Part shown: piece after piece, positions 35,169 through 46,852 of the stretch | Layout: each line of letters opens with the position of its first letter | Numbering within the stretch: the first letter of the stretch is position 1 | Assembly (NCBI GenBank): GCA_021399445.1 | Contig: JAJTUQ010000010.1 | Coordinates: forward strand, 310,001-374,000 | DNA: 64,000 nucleotides | Source: Xylogone sp. PMI_703 | Taxonomy: Eukaryota; Ascomycota; Leotiomycetes | Direction of reading: 5' to 3' | Translations under genes and position numbers: made by a program | The notes under the pieces: generated by a model | Databases searched by the model: none | Told to the model about the DNA's origin: nothing | What the model saw: the letters and a program-made list of their open reading frames with translations, nothing else

Positions 35169-35735
35169 TTATTTAGGTCTTACTTCCAGCAATTAAGCTT
35201 GCAAGGTTTATCTGCTCTAGCATTCGTGTATACATTCCATGTAAGGATTGGCGCCTTAAAGCTTGGCATACTGGTGAGACGGATGACCGGATCCGGAGAT
35301 TGCCATGCTGTTTTAACTACCGCCGTTGAATTGTGCAAGAAGGTACAACTGAACCGCTGCAATGGACAATTTACTTCATTAAAGCGCCGCAACCGAGGCA
35401 GCTTTTTAAGTTTGCCCGCCTCACGTAAGTCACATCAGCACTGTTATGCCCCTAAAAAGGTATCGTACAATAAGGGCTGGCATACCATATCTCCTTCTTG
35501 ACTCCGCCATTGATTTATTCTTCTGATCCAAGAGGAACAGCGTGGTTCTCCAAGGCTTGCGCTGCGGATCTCTCTCATTTTCTAGTTCTAATAATAAAGT
35601 TTTATCAAACTATTAGGAAGAAGTCAAGGCTGGTCGCTGAAATCCCTAACGTGTAAGCAGCCACGTGTAGAGTCGCGTTTAAAAGACATCATAACTATTT
35701 GAACTAACACATTGGAAGGCCATTGATCTTTGAAG
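35169..35735. other. intergenic, no gene seen
   Basis: Between the repeat cluster and the thioesterase-like gene. The short open frames on both strands show no family resemblance. Confidence 0.4.
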
Positions 35736-36823
35736 ATGGCCTCAAATATACGAACGTCCTTTGCAGAGGCCATAAAGGTCACTCCACTACAAGGAACGGA
35801 GAATAGCCAATTTGAAGCCACCGTCCCTTGGGATTGGTGTGGGGGCACGTAGGAAGTCCTCAACTTGTAAACAAGCACAATCTTTACGGCTGACATTCCA
35901 ACAGACATGCTCACGGCGGGTACATCAACAGCCTCCTGATGTCAACTGCACGGACATACTTTCTTAGCAAATATGCGTCGCAGCCACAGCCAGATCCGAT
36001 AAACATCCACGTGCAGTACATACTGCCAGTTGAGATAGGAAAAGTTCGGTTGCTGGTGGATGAACTCAGCATCAAGAAACGCTATTCTGTGGTTCAGATC
36101 TCGCTCCAAAAACAACATCCTAAAAGCTTGAAATTCCAAACACATGTTCTTGTCATCGTCACTCAGGGTAACCTGGCAACTGAACAAGGCCAGACTATCT
36201 CCATACCCCCTATGATATCAAAAAGTGAAATACCGGACCGTCGCACCGCTTGTGAAGAATTTATATTGCCAACATGGTTAAAGAAGCTATTACCTGTCGC
36301 TAACAATTTTCGAACCTTTAAACGGACGGGCGGAAAGTCAAGATTTTTAAGCCGTAAAGGGCTTAATGTGAAAGATTTCTGGACACGGTGGGCAGATGAG
36401 ACCCAGAAGTTCGACCTTATAAGCCTTGGTATTGTCTGTGATAATGTGAGTGAAACCAGGCCCTCCAAATTTGATATTTTTCGCGCAGCATAACTCTATC
36501 TTGGAAGCGGCTGGCTGATGTTCTAGTAGTTCTTCAGTGCTCCAACCAACTTCTATGACGATTTGGAAGATCTAAAGCAATATGTCTATCCGACCACATG
36601 CATTTCAATTGAAGTGAAGAAAGATCCCGGTAATGCAGCGTGGCTGTTTGTGGAGGTTGTCTCTAACCAGATCAAGAATGGTCGTTTTGATCAGGAAGTG
36701 CATGTGTTCGATGAAGAAGGTGATCTTGTGGCATTGAGTAAGCATGTCAGCACTGCAATCGACTTGAAGTGGAGGAATCCGAAGAATGTGACACAGTCGG
36801 CCAGTTCGACCTCCAAGCTGTGA
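35736..36823 (+). CDS. acyl-CoA thioesterase-like (double hot-dog) protein, 315 aa
   Basis: Exons are 35736-35848, 35905-36445 and 36530-36823, with introns of 56 and 84 nt. The sum is 316 codons. The N-terminal half has the thioesterase-superfamily pattern (PF13622). This includes W-D-W-C-G-G-T with H-A-H-G-G-Y-I, Q-P-D-P-I-N-I-H-V-Q-Y-I for the central strand, and YSVVQISLQK then VTQGNLATE. The C-terminal half has P-T-T-C-I-S-I-E-V-K, WLFVEVVSNQIKNGR and DEEGDLVALSKH, as in TesB-like double hot-dog proteins. It probably hydrolyses or binds acyl-CoA or a related thioester. It is intact although decayed genes lie on both sides. The extreme C-terminus after K-H-V-S may be diverged. Confidence 0.85.
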
Positions 36824-37212
36824 AGCTTTGTCCATTGCAGCAGTTAGAACTTTGGATTTTAAGTAGAGTAGATTTATCATGTGATATTAGTATATGTATA
36901 GAGAATAGTTGGGAAAAAGGAGGAGAAATATTGGTAATAGAGCAGTACTTAATAGTATTTTGACTATTTAGATCCTAATGTAGCAGACTTGCTGCCTATT
37001 CTACTGAAGAAGTTCTCCCAATATGTCACGGGAATAACGCTAAGCCACTAATATACACTCGGAATGCATACATAAGTACATCTGTACAACAAACTCTGTG
37101 AATCCTATACTTGTCTCAGCCTTTCTTCTGCTTTAGCCTCTGTCTCTATATTTGACCAGCGCATATCACTCCAGACTATACCCCAAGATCTACCCAAAGC
37201 TGTAACCCAGAG
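36824..37212. other. intergenic, no gene seen
   Basis: About 390 bp, AT-rich, between the thioesterase-like gene and the transposase remnant. Confidence 0.45.
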
Positions 37213-37635
37213 ATGGCTGAAAAAGTTGAACCGGTTGATCAGGCAGATAGCGAACCCCCACATATCCAGCAAACACACAACGACTTAGGAACTCGCGTTC
37301 AAGCGTTGACGTTATTGATGAATAAAGTACCCACAGAGGAAATTACCAGGCAAACGGGCGTATCTAAGACCCAGGTGTATCGCTATCGCAAAACAGCATT
37401 CGAACGTGGTTACAAGCCTGTTGATGATCCGCGAATCTTCCTTAAATACGTGGAAGATGCTCCAAAATCAGGAAGGCCACGTAAAGTCGAAGTCGATATA
37501 AAGGATGAAGCTGTTAGCGACATTTTCAAAGAATCTTGTGAGATGATTCTATACTGATACGAATTTGAGGTCGCCGAGTACCTTAACCAATAACAAGGCG
37601 GGGGAGACTGGGCATTGAATACAGCATTCGAGATG
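37213..37635 (+). pseudogene. Tc1-like transposase N-terminal remnant
   Basis: An open frame from ATG to 37557 encodes a helix-turn-helix domain (TEEITRQTGVSKTQVYRYRK) followed by DDPRIFLKYVEDAPKSGRPR. This pattern is typical of the N-terminal DNA-binding part of fungal Tc1/mariner-type transposases. Reading through the TGA, coding resemblance continues (YEFEVAEYLNQ, then a TAA, then ALNTAFEMFEK) to about 37630 and then fades. No DDE catalytic region is recognisable. The TGA and TAA could come from CGA/TGG and CAA by RIP. It might instead be a domesticated short HTH gene, but I think a remnant is more likely. Confidence 0.65.
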
Positions 37636-38132
37636 TTTGAGAAGCAGGAAGGTGAGCTTGTGACCTTATCATTAATAAACTCGTTCTCTAATCAAATCAT
37701 TAGACATTACAATCTGAATATAAATATACTAACTGCACCCACCAGGTAATGTCGCTTATGGTTAGAGCTAAACTGGGAATGTTAATTTAAGCCTACATAA
37801 AGGTCGAGGTAATTGAGCAACAGAAGCGTAAATTAGACAAAAAGTTACACTACAAAGGGTATAAAGGATGATATACTCGAAGAGTTATCACTTGATGGAA
37901 AATGTAGTAATAAGGAAGCAATAATCTATAACGTTTAGATTGGGGTGGAATAGAACATGGCCGCTATGGAACCGTTTTGCCATAGTAGAAATTGACTTTA
38001 TGCAGCACTCCAACGTAGACACAAGATTGAAAGTTATTATAAGTATGTATCAAATCTAGTTGGATATCCCAGATCCCTAGTAGGCACTCCATCTCTATGT
38101 TACAAGCAGTTGCAAACCTTCTCTCAGCATAG
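37636..38132. other. AT-rich debris downstream of the transposase remnant
   Basis: A strongly AT-rich stretch with stops in every frame. It may be further eroded transposon sequence. No terminal repeat was found. Confidence 0.35.
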
Positions 38133-40075
38133 TCAAGTCTCTATATCAATAGTCACCACAGCGGATCCGCTTTTATTACGTAAAGTATACTTGAGATTCA
38201 TCTCTCTAACTTTTCTATTCCTTGTCTTTTCATCCATGAGGGCCATCCCGTGGAATTTATCCGGCAGTGACGAATTTGCTAGATAGCACAAGACTGAGGC
38301 AATCGTATTGGGTTTCAAAGGAAGGTCAGGCTGCTGGCGCATCGCTACAAAAATAAGAGCCAAGAGCATGACGCCTATAATGGCACAACTAAGCCAGACC
38401 GATACGGTGAATGCCTGGTAAGTGGTCGTGACGTTGAAAGAGATATTCGAGAGACATATCGTTAGGGCTTCAGCAAGGAACGCACTGATGGCGACAACTG
38501 CGATGAAAAAGTGGCCATGAAGAAGTGATGACGGGATCGCCATAACTGGCTCCGAATATCTTGACATTAGTATTGAGTTCTGTGCCGTAGCTGAACCTTT
38601 TCTTAGCTGTCGATATGCCTCCACAATGGCAACACCTTTGAATAATTAGTCCTTGAAAATCGCAATTATTGATATCCTCTTTACATACTTTCAAAGACTT
38701 TGCTCCAATACTGTTTTATAATCACTCCAATTGCGGTAAATAGAAATCTGACACCGAATCCTTGGCTATCCATGAAACGCTCGAGCCCTGTATCAGCGTA
38801 GACCATCTTGTAGTATATGATGACTACAATAAGGCCAGAGAGAAGAAGCATAAGTCCCATTGCTCCTTTCCAGTGTGGACGTTTTGTACTAAGCTTTTGT
38901 GAAAGTGCTTGATCCGTATCTTTCGCAGAGACCGGATGCCCTGGAATTGAATCTGGAGATGGCTCAGGGTGTAGTGACACAAGTCCATACTCCATGGTCC
39001 CATCTTGGTTCTCGTAGTGTTTGATCGCGTATCTATTTTGCGCTAAAGACTTACAAATCTCTTCTTCAGATTTGCCCGGTGCCACATTTCGGAAGTCCGT
39101 AATTATCCCCTGGTTATGGAAAAGTGTTTCGAGACCCACAATACTTAACGGCTCTGAGAATACTCCAGCTGAATACTTATTCATGTGTATCAGAAGTAGT
39201 ATCGTTATAATAGCCATGAGGCATAAAAATGCTTCGATTATTCGTCCTACTATTGCGAATGTGCTCAGAGATGGAATGCAGCCGCTGATTTTGGCGTTGC
39301 AGTTACCTTCCATCTTGATGGAAACAAATTCAGGTGCTAATGGAGTTATTGCAATTGCACTATAGCTTAATACTGATGACAATAATGGAGCCCAATGACC
39401 CGCGTAAAGCGCGTTCAAAGGTGCGGCAACACCGACTGGGGACCAGTAGTTCATGCATAAAGTCTTGCTTGTTGAGCCCCGTGTGTCTTGGCTAGTTGAT
39501 GGAAAGGTTCCAAACTTCTGATAGTTGAATCAATAATAGACCAAGGGAGGGCAAACAATATAGCTAGTAAAGTAGGCAAGAATGCTCCAACAAAGTATTG
39601 AGTGTTCGTGAAAACATAAATCGAGCTGGTGTAAAGACGTCCGGAAGATACCGATGTTTGAAAAGCCTTTGGGCCTATTGTGATAGTTCCAACGGGAAGC
39701 CACATTGGCTCCATCGGAGCGCAATGGGTCATCGGACCTAAACTACAACGGTGGACGGACTGCAAGGAGGAAGTAATAACCCGAGTTTCTGTCACTCCTT
39801 GAAATCTGCACCTATTAGAATTGAAGAGAATGGGGGTAATTAAGGAGGACTCACTCTTCAATGGCGGTCGATGTCTTCTCCCTTCCACTTCGCCCTTCGG
39901 TTGGCCTTATACCTATGTCATCTTCGATCATCCCAACGCTATCCGACGAGGGTATGGAATGAAATCCGTATTCCACCAACCCAATCATGGAAAGGGTTAT
40001 AGCCAGAAGCATACATAAGGTGAGAGAGCGTAATGTCCATGACTTATAATATGCTTTAACCTGCGGTTTATCCAT
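38133..40075 (-). pseudogene. DUF3433 multispanning membrane protein with a one-base frameshift
   Basis: Exons are 40075-39855, 39811-38689 and 38635-38133, with introns of 43 and 53 nt. The total of 1847 nt is one short of a multiple of three. The break is at about 39453: the frame ending GAQQARLYA meets NYWSPVGVAAPLN in the next frame, and one extra T (GCATTGAAC for GCATGAAC) would give L-Y-A-L-N-Y-W and a 615-aa protein. DUF3433 (PF11915) signatures include a LLAILFALPWSIID membrane segment, I-R-S-L-E-P-F-H-Q-L and the aromatic Y-W-S-P block. Several transmembrane helices lie in both halves (LCMLLAITLSMIGL, FLCLMAIITILLLI, GLMLLLSGLIVVIIYY, IGVMLLALIFVAM). Everything else is open, so a recent deletion or a sequencing error is likely. 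Confidence 0.8.
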
Positions 40076-41168
40076 ACCTACACCCGGCAGCTGTAATATT
40101 TTAGCAATGCTCGGAGAACAGTTATGACTGTGTCAGAATTCTATTCACCATTGGTAGTGAGGTGGGTATAAATGAGATCAACTGCAAAGGATAAGATAGC
40201 CAATACCTTCTAATAATTGTAATGCTTGGCAAGGCCCCAGAGCTGAAAGTTATTGCCCTTGGCATTCAGCCTCTTCTACCACCACCAATATCGTCCAATC
40301 TTTTTACAGACATGCAGCTTCGCGTGGCGGTACCATTGACTTGGAACTGTTTATCAATTTGCCATGTTTCTCGTTTACACATTCGGATCATACTACGAGT
40401 ATCAGAATACCTACCGCATTGAGCGAGACATTTTGATATTGAGAGCACAGCAGGGCCTCCCCGGGCCGTAAGGCATGTATCAGCCTTTTGTAAGGTAGAT
40501 TCAATGGAATCATACAGACTATCCAGCAGGAGAGAGTAAACTCTGTATTCCGACGGGAAGATTTTTGTGCGAACAGCGTGACAGTCACCTCTAGGTATCA
40601 AGCCCATATACCTAGGCTCTAGCGGCCAAAGGAATTTTTGTTAAACAAGTAAAAGTCCTCTAATTTTTCCTTTTAATCGGAAGCCTAAAACCTATGCATG
40701 TAGGGGTGCTGCGTATTAGGGTTTTAACTCCCAAAGTTTCTCGCTGTGGCAGAGCACCTCCTCTATTCAATAAACTTAACAAGCACAGGTGAGATAAACA
40801 TAGTAAGCCATAGTAAAATAACAAAGCTTACAGTTATGTAAGAGTTAACTCCCACTAAAGATCAAAGAGGTTCCATGATCAATTTGTATTATATTTACGC
40901 ATATAACTGTAGAGGATGCAATTCTAAGGCCGGCTATACCCAGCCTTCTTTCACTCTGCACTACAGACATCATTAACATTTTCGTACTGACCCGTATATC
41001 TCCTGTCAACCAGGGGGCTTACAAGACAATCGCACAACTTTGCAATAGTCAAGCTGGAGTCTCATCAATGAACAGTGTCACATTCACCAAAATCTCATAT
41101 TAACTCAGAGATAGAAATATTGATTAGAATAACAAACAAACGGTTTGTCCACTTTCCAGCAATCCCAA
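40076..41168. other. intergenic, no gene seen
   Basis: About 1.1 kb between the DUF3433 gene and the 3' end of the ankyrin gene. No supportable exon on either strand. Confidence 0.45.
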
Positions 41169-44100
41169 CTAATAAGGAAAATACGTCTGCAAATAAGGGT
41201 AATTCATCCTCGCATACCCAGGCTGATTATAATATTGCAGCCACGTGGAAACCAAATCCTGTTCCCCAGAGGCATTACCCTGATACGCTTGATAGTTATA
41301 ACGACGGTATCCGCCTCTACTGACCCTCTTGTTCTCCGATAACCTCTTCGCGACCTCGTTCGCTTCGAAGAGGCTTGCCAATTTCCTCTTACTGCCTGTC
41401 TTAACCGTAGCGTTACTATCTGCTCCCGCTCCCGTTTCCGCAGCCAGTCTACGACGGAAGTCCTCGCAGATCTCGTAGGTACGCTGCTTGCTGACATCTA
41501 ACTCAGGCTTGGGTAGGAATGTCACCGGAGCTCGGGTAACGATATCGTCATGGTAATAGAGATTGTTATTGTATTGGTAGTGGTGGTATCCCGACAAGAA
41601 GACCGCAGGAGGATCCTCGACACTTGAGGAGACATAGATGTCGCGGGCCATTTCGAGAGGAGTGCGGCCGGTTGTATTCTCGCGGTGGAGAAGAGAAGGG
41701 TTGAGAGTGAGAAGTAACTCTGCTATGGTGCACTGGCCATTCTTGACAGCCTGTAATGACAATAGTTGGCAGAATGAAAGACAGGATTTGTAAATAAAAG
41801 ATACTGGAGGAATACATACCACATGCAGAGGGAGATCTCCTTCTCCATTGATCATACCTAGATCCTCTCCAGTAGAATACCCAGATAAGAGTTCAATGAT
41901 TTCTGTGCCGGATACTCCACCAGCTATTCTATGACCAGTGGTCTCAGTGTACTTTGTCATCCAATAAGCAAGGGGTGTCAAAGAACCAGGTTGGACAGAG
42001 CATCGCTCCAACAGCATTTCTTTCACATTTTGTTTATCAAACAACGAAATGAGATGACTGAGGGTTTTAGCATCGAGGGATGGTCCACCAGACCTTGCCA
42101 CGACCATATTGTGGATTAAGTTTCTACCAAGCTTGTCGCGGTGACGTTGATTTGCCCCGATCGAGATGAGATAGGAGAGAATTTCCTGGTGCTGGATATG
42201 CATTGCGACGTGAAGTGGCGTGAAACCTTCCGAAGACTGGTGTTCAAGTAATTCAGGGTGAAGCGAGAGTATATGTTTAATCAACTCCAATTGCTTCTTA
42301 GTAGCATCCTTGTCATCACTAGATGAAACATGGAGAATCGCAGCGTGAAGCATGAGTTCGCCTTCCAATGGTGTCAGCTAACTTTGCTCTTTCTAAGAAG
42401 GAATTATAGATAGGTGATCAAACTTACTATTTGCATTCAACCACGCCTCAATAGTCTTCTCGAAACCCTTCCCAGATTCCTCCAATCCCTTAATTCTCTT
42501 GTCGTCCTTGTTATTCTCAGCAAATTGCTTGTATCGTCGCAGAGGAGCACTGCTTAAAAACCACTCAACAGATTCGATACTAGCATTATGAGCCGCATGA
42601 AGTAACGGTGGGACCTTCTCCTCTGCAGCTATAATCTGACCTCCACCTGGGGGTTGAGCCCAGTCCGCTCGCTTCTTGCCCCCAACAGTAAGCCCTTGGT
42701 AGTATCGAGGCTTGTTCTTAACCTCGACGCCAGATTTCTTTACCAGTTCGTTGAGAGGAATACCGGCACCGGTAGTCATGATCATGTATGCCAGCATGTG
42801 CGTTCTTCCGTATTTGATAGCTTCTTGGTAATCCGAGCTTGGAATAACGTACGTCGTCGGGTCATCCTCATTCACTGCAGAACGGAGCTTCTGCTCAGTT
42901 AGTTGTTTCATCATGAACATGAAAAGATCCTTATTCTCAGTCCGAATTGCATATCTCAACAATGAGCCCTGCCAGTAATGATCCTCAGAGCCATTGATCC
43001 TTCCCGCATTGCAAACCCATTCAATCATAGTGAGTGGTGATGTCGTGCTCGAGACAACGCTGGCAATCTCTCCTAGAGTATCAACAGTGTACTTATCACT
43101 GACCAACTCAGAGTAGATTGGCAGGATATTGCTATCCTGGCTTTCATCATCGGAGTAATAGTCATTCTCGCTATCCTCTTGCAGCATTCGCCAACGTCGA
43201 TTATTGTTCACTTCGTCCAACTTGTGGTATTGAGTCCATGCAATCTCGACAATCTTCTTAGCAAGATCGTAGTGCCCTCTGAGCACGGCAATGGAGTATG
43301 GGCTAAAATTGTTCCCGTCCCTTATCGCAATTTCGAGTGGTGGTTCTAGTGTCTGTTCCGCTCCTGCCGCGGCTGGAACAAGGCCCCAGAAGCTAGAGCG
43401 AAGACCCTCGAAAGGTTCGGGCATCCACTGGGCGAGTGTCAGAGATTTGATGGTTTCAAGATCATTATTCCAAGCTGCTTCAAATAATTTACTATAACCT
43501 TTGAATTTTTCCACAGTCATTGCAGGGATTTGGAATGTGCTCTGAGTTACACCCGCCCATACTTGAGCGGGCGCGTTGGCAGTCGGTAGTAGCCTGGAGC
43601 TGCCGTATGGAGGATTGCCCGGAGGCACTATCTTATCAGGGTGCAATTCTTTGAATGTCTTTGCGCCGGCGGAGAGCAGGAACTCTTCCAAACTCTCTAA
43701 TTGTTCCCTAAGTTTCAGAATCGCCTCCATTTTCTGTTTGTTCCCTGATTTGGTCTCAGCATCTAGCAGGGCTTTGGCATAGGTCTCTTGGTCTTGTTTG
43801 TCCTTCCTCAATGCAGTCTCGTAGTTCTGGACCGTAGTCCAGTACCGATATGATCCCTCTTTCAGCCCTTGAGTATAATGAGCTAAGTCCTTCAAAATTT
43901 CAGGCTTCCGAGGTGCGGCTTCTCCATGATATTCGCGCAGATCTTTCAATTTTCGCCGAACAACATCTAACACAGTTTCTCCTATCCCATAATTGTGATT
44001 GATCCTAGGATTGTGAAGGATATGCTGAGCAGAGCAGGTCAGAGTTTGTATATCCGCTCCCTTCTCTATAAATTTTTCAACTGCCTTTGGCATTCCATTC

Positions 44101-46852
44101 GTGGCAGCAATAATCAAAGGCTGCTGAACTTGGGTCTGATACTGTGTCATGTTTTGATCCGGTGTCTGATTACTAGACCAGTGGTTCTTAGTCACTTGAG
44201 TCTTGATCCACTCCTCGAAGCCAATTGTCACGGGTGCGCCGCTGTCGAGGAGTTTTACCACCATATCCTCATACCCCTTTCTAACAGCGGTTGTCAAAGG
44301 AGTGTCCATCTGGCCTGACCATGCATTACTATTTGTTGCTATGTTGGAAAGAACCTTTAGCGCGGCTGGACGATCTTCAGAGAGGAGCACATCTAGCACA
44401 TCGGGTTTATTCTCTGAGACCACAAAATGTAAGGCGGTGATGTGGTTGGTGTCCGCCTGCGTAGAAGTTGCGCCAAGCTTGAGCAGCAGTTTGGCCATTT
44501 CCTTAGCCTTCTCATTGGGAAGAGATAAAGCAAGGACAATAGTCAAGATGGCACCCCTCGGAGTTGCAGTACCTTGCTGAACAAGCTTAACTGGAAGAAG
44601 CACATCGGCGCCGTACTCTGAGACGAGAAGTTCGACAACTTCGAGATTACCGTTAAGAATGGCAAGATGAAGCGGAGAGAGGCCGTAATCCCATGCGATA
44701 ACGTCAATTTCATACACGTCTGGGTCTTCCTCAGAATCCTCAAGAACGCCGTCCTAGGGTGAAAGCAATCCGTAAGCCACTTTCAAGAAGCTATATATGA
44801 GATTGAACAACTTACATCTGCGTCCTTCTGTTCCTTCTCAATCTTAACAAACGAACCCATCGTCATAGAATCAGACACATCTTGGGTCTCCGCACTGATC
44901 TCAGATGCGGACTCTGAGTCGCCAATGGACTCGCCATCGCTACTCTCATCTCGAACACCATCTCCTGACTCTTCTGGTTCTTCCGACTCATCTGACTGGT
45001 CCTCTTCAACTGTCTTCTTGGCAGCACGTTTGGCCTCAGCTTTCCTCTCTTCCTCCTCTTCATTTTCTAAGCTCTTATCCATCAACGCCTTTACTATCTG
45101 CGCGTTGCCACGTGCAGCAGCAATGTGCAGAGCGGTCTTCCCATCTACAAGTCTAGCAATCAATCTTGCACCGTGATCGATGAGACACTGAACAATTTCG
45201 GGGGTCGACGACATGACGGCAAGATGCAGGGGCGTACGGCCAGTGTAGTCCCGGCGGTTGACATCAACACCCTCTTGAGAACACCAGTCCTGCACATGCT
45301 CAAGATCGCCGTCTACAATAGCTTGGCAGAGACGTGCAGTATCTCCAACGTAAGCCATCGTAGTCCACTCGTCATCAGTGATCGGGTTGAAGCTACCGAT
45401 CTCCTGTCGTCCAGGGTCGTCAAGCAGGAATGAAAGCTTTCCAGAGACAAACGTCTTGGATTCCTCTTCTGCAATTTCAATCTCCTCATCAGTCTTAGGA
45501 ACTGGGCAGAAGCCACAACAATCCTCGATAACTTCCTCAGCAGTGCCGAAGAAGCAGGGGTGGCGGTGCAGATACACCTCCCGATCTTTGGGCTGATTCC
45601 ACTCGGCATTCAGGAGTAAGTCCTTTGCATACAACAGACGATGGATTTTGTTGGGAGTATACTTTTGACCGTAGGGAATAGTTAAAGTGTGATACGAAGA
45701 GACTTCATCTTGATAGTCCCATTCTGCGATTTCGTCCTCTTCCTCGTCTTTGATATTGCCCTTCATCTTCCCTGCGTGACGGTAATTGCGATAGATCGGA
45801 GGTCTACCTCTTTCCTTGCGGCGCTGGTCACTATAGGAGTCGCGATCAGCAGCCTTTGGAAGTTTCTCAAGGACCAGCAACCTGGCCAGGCCTTGCGTAC
45901 GAGTGAAGGATCTCTCAAAGATGGTTGGATCGACTCTCGAGCGATCAAGTTGAGGCCAATAGACTTCAAACCCCCGATGGCTGTATTTCGACAAGCGATT
46001 CTCATAAGACGGGGAGCGTCGAGTCAGATCTATCGTGTTGCATTGGGTCAGGAGTGACGCGATGGCTCTAGGAGAGGCATAGACTTGGTCACCAGTGTAG
46101 GCGGCACAAGCACAGTCGACGTCGAAACCAGTGATGATCTGAGAAATGGAATCATAGATTCGCAGCACAATCTGTACGTGACGAGTCGGATACTGGCTTG
46201 CAATAGTGATGGCATTCTTGGTCCTGATGGTGGTGACTTCAGTCAGGAGAGCATCTTTGACACTGCGTTCAATCTGCTTGATCTTCTCAATCGCCTGTTC
46301 CTCAGTAAGACCGTAAAGAAACAGATCGACGTCGCTAGCTGGGGCAAAGTGTTCATGATAGTATTCTCTCAAGCTTCGCTTGCTGCCTGACCATTCCTTT
46401 GGGACTGGAAGCAGAGACGTTGTCACAGAGCTGCCTGCAGCCACAACGTTATTCCAGTCGAGGTCACAGAGAGATGACTCCGAGAAAAGGCTGAAATTCT
46501 GCTGGAAGTCCTTGAGGGAGGAGACGACGGCGGGGGCACCACTAGGTTTGCGATGCTCGTCATCCAGAGACATGATATACTTGGACTTCTCGTCCTCCGT
46601 CTCAGTGCTTAAGGAGCGAGCACGGATCTTCAGCTCATGCTCGTGGCCCGCAAAGATTGGGATCAGATTGACGTCGCCATCTTTGACAGCCTCATGAGTG
46701 GGTTCTTGGGCGTAGACCTTGCGAAGTTCGGACTCGAAAGCCTTGAATGGCTGAACAAGCGTGGAGATGGGAGTATCTGGGTGCTTGGAGATGTAGGGGA
46801 TGAAGTCCTTGACGAACTGGACTGGCAGCTTGGGGATATCAAAAGTCGCCAT
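41169..46852 (-). CDS. giant nucleotidyltransferase-like + ankyrin-repeat protein, 1828 aa
   Basis: Exons are 46852-44816, 44753-42428, 42361-41820 and 41750-41169. Introns are 62, 66 and 69 nt and the sum is 1829 codons. The third intron is in frame; removing it restores an ankyrin unit (LPLHVAVKNGQCTIAELLL). Residues 130-330 look like a nucleotidyltransferase fold: G140-S141 in AAGSSVTTS, D174-x-D176 in SDVDLFLYG, and a later acidic pair in GFDVDCACAAY (D244, D246). Ankyrin repeats start at about residue 530 (GRTPLHLAVMSSTPEIVQCLI). An acidic Glu/Asp/Ser linker at about 625-680 is followed by many more repeats, and a Tyr/Gln/Asn-rich tail has Y-N-Y-Q-A-Y-Q-G-N. There is no signal or membrane segment. 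Whether the NTase is active, and on what, is unknown. Confidence 0.88.

Noticed and set aside
35151..35501. 116-codon + strand frame
   Set aside because: It begins inside the repeat cluster, shows no domain, and a competing frame covers it on the other strand.
42362..42427. Apparent frameshift between the two ankyrin exons
   Set aside because: The first AGs give wrong frames, but CATTGGAAG with a CTGAC branch restores the frame (NANS to ELMLHAAIL), so it is a normal intron.
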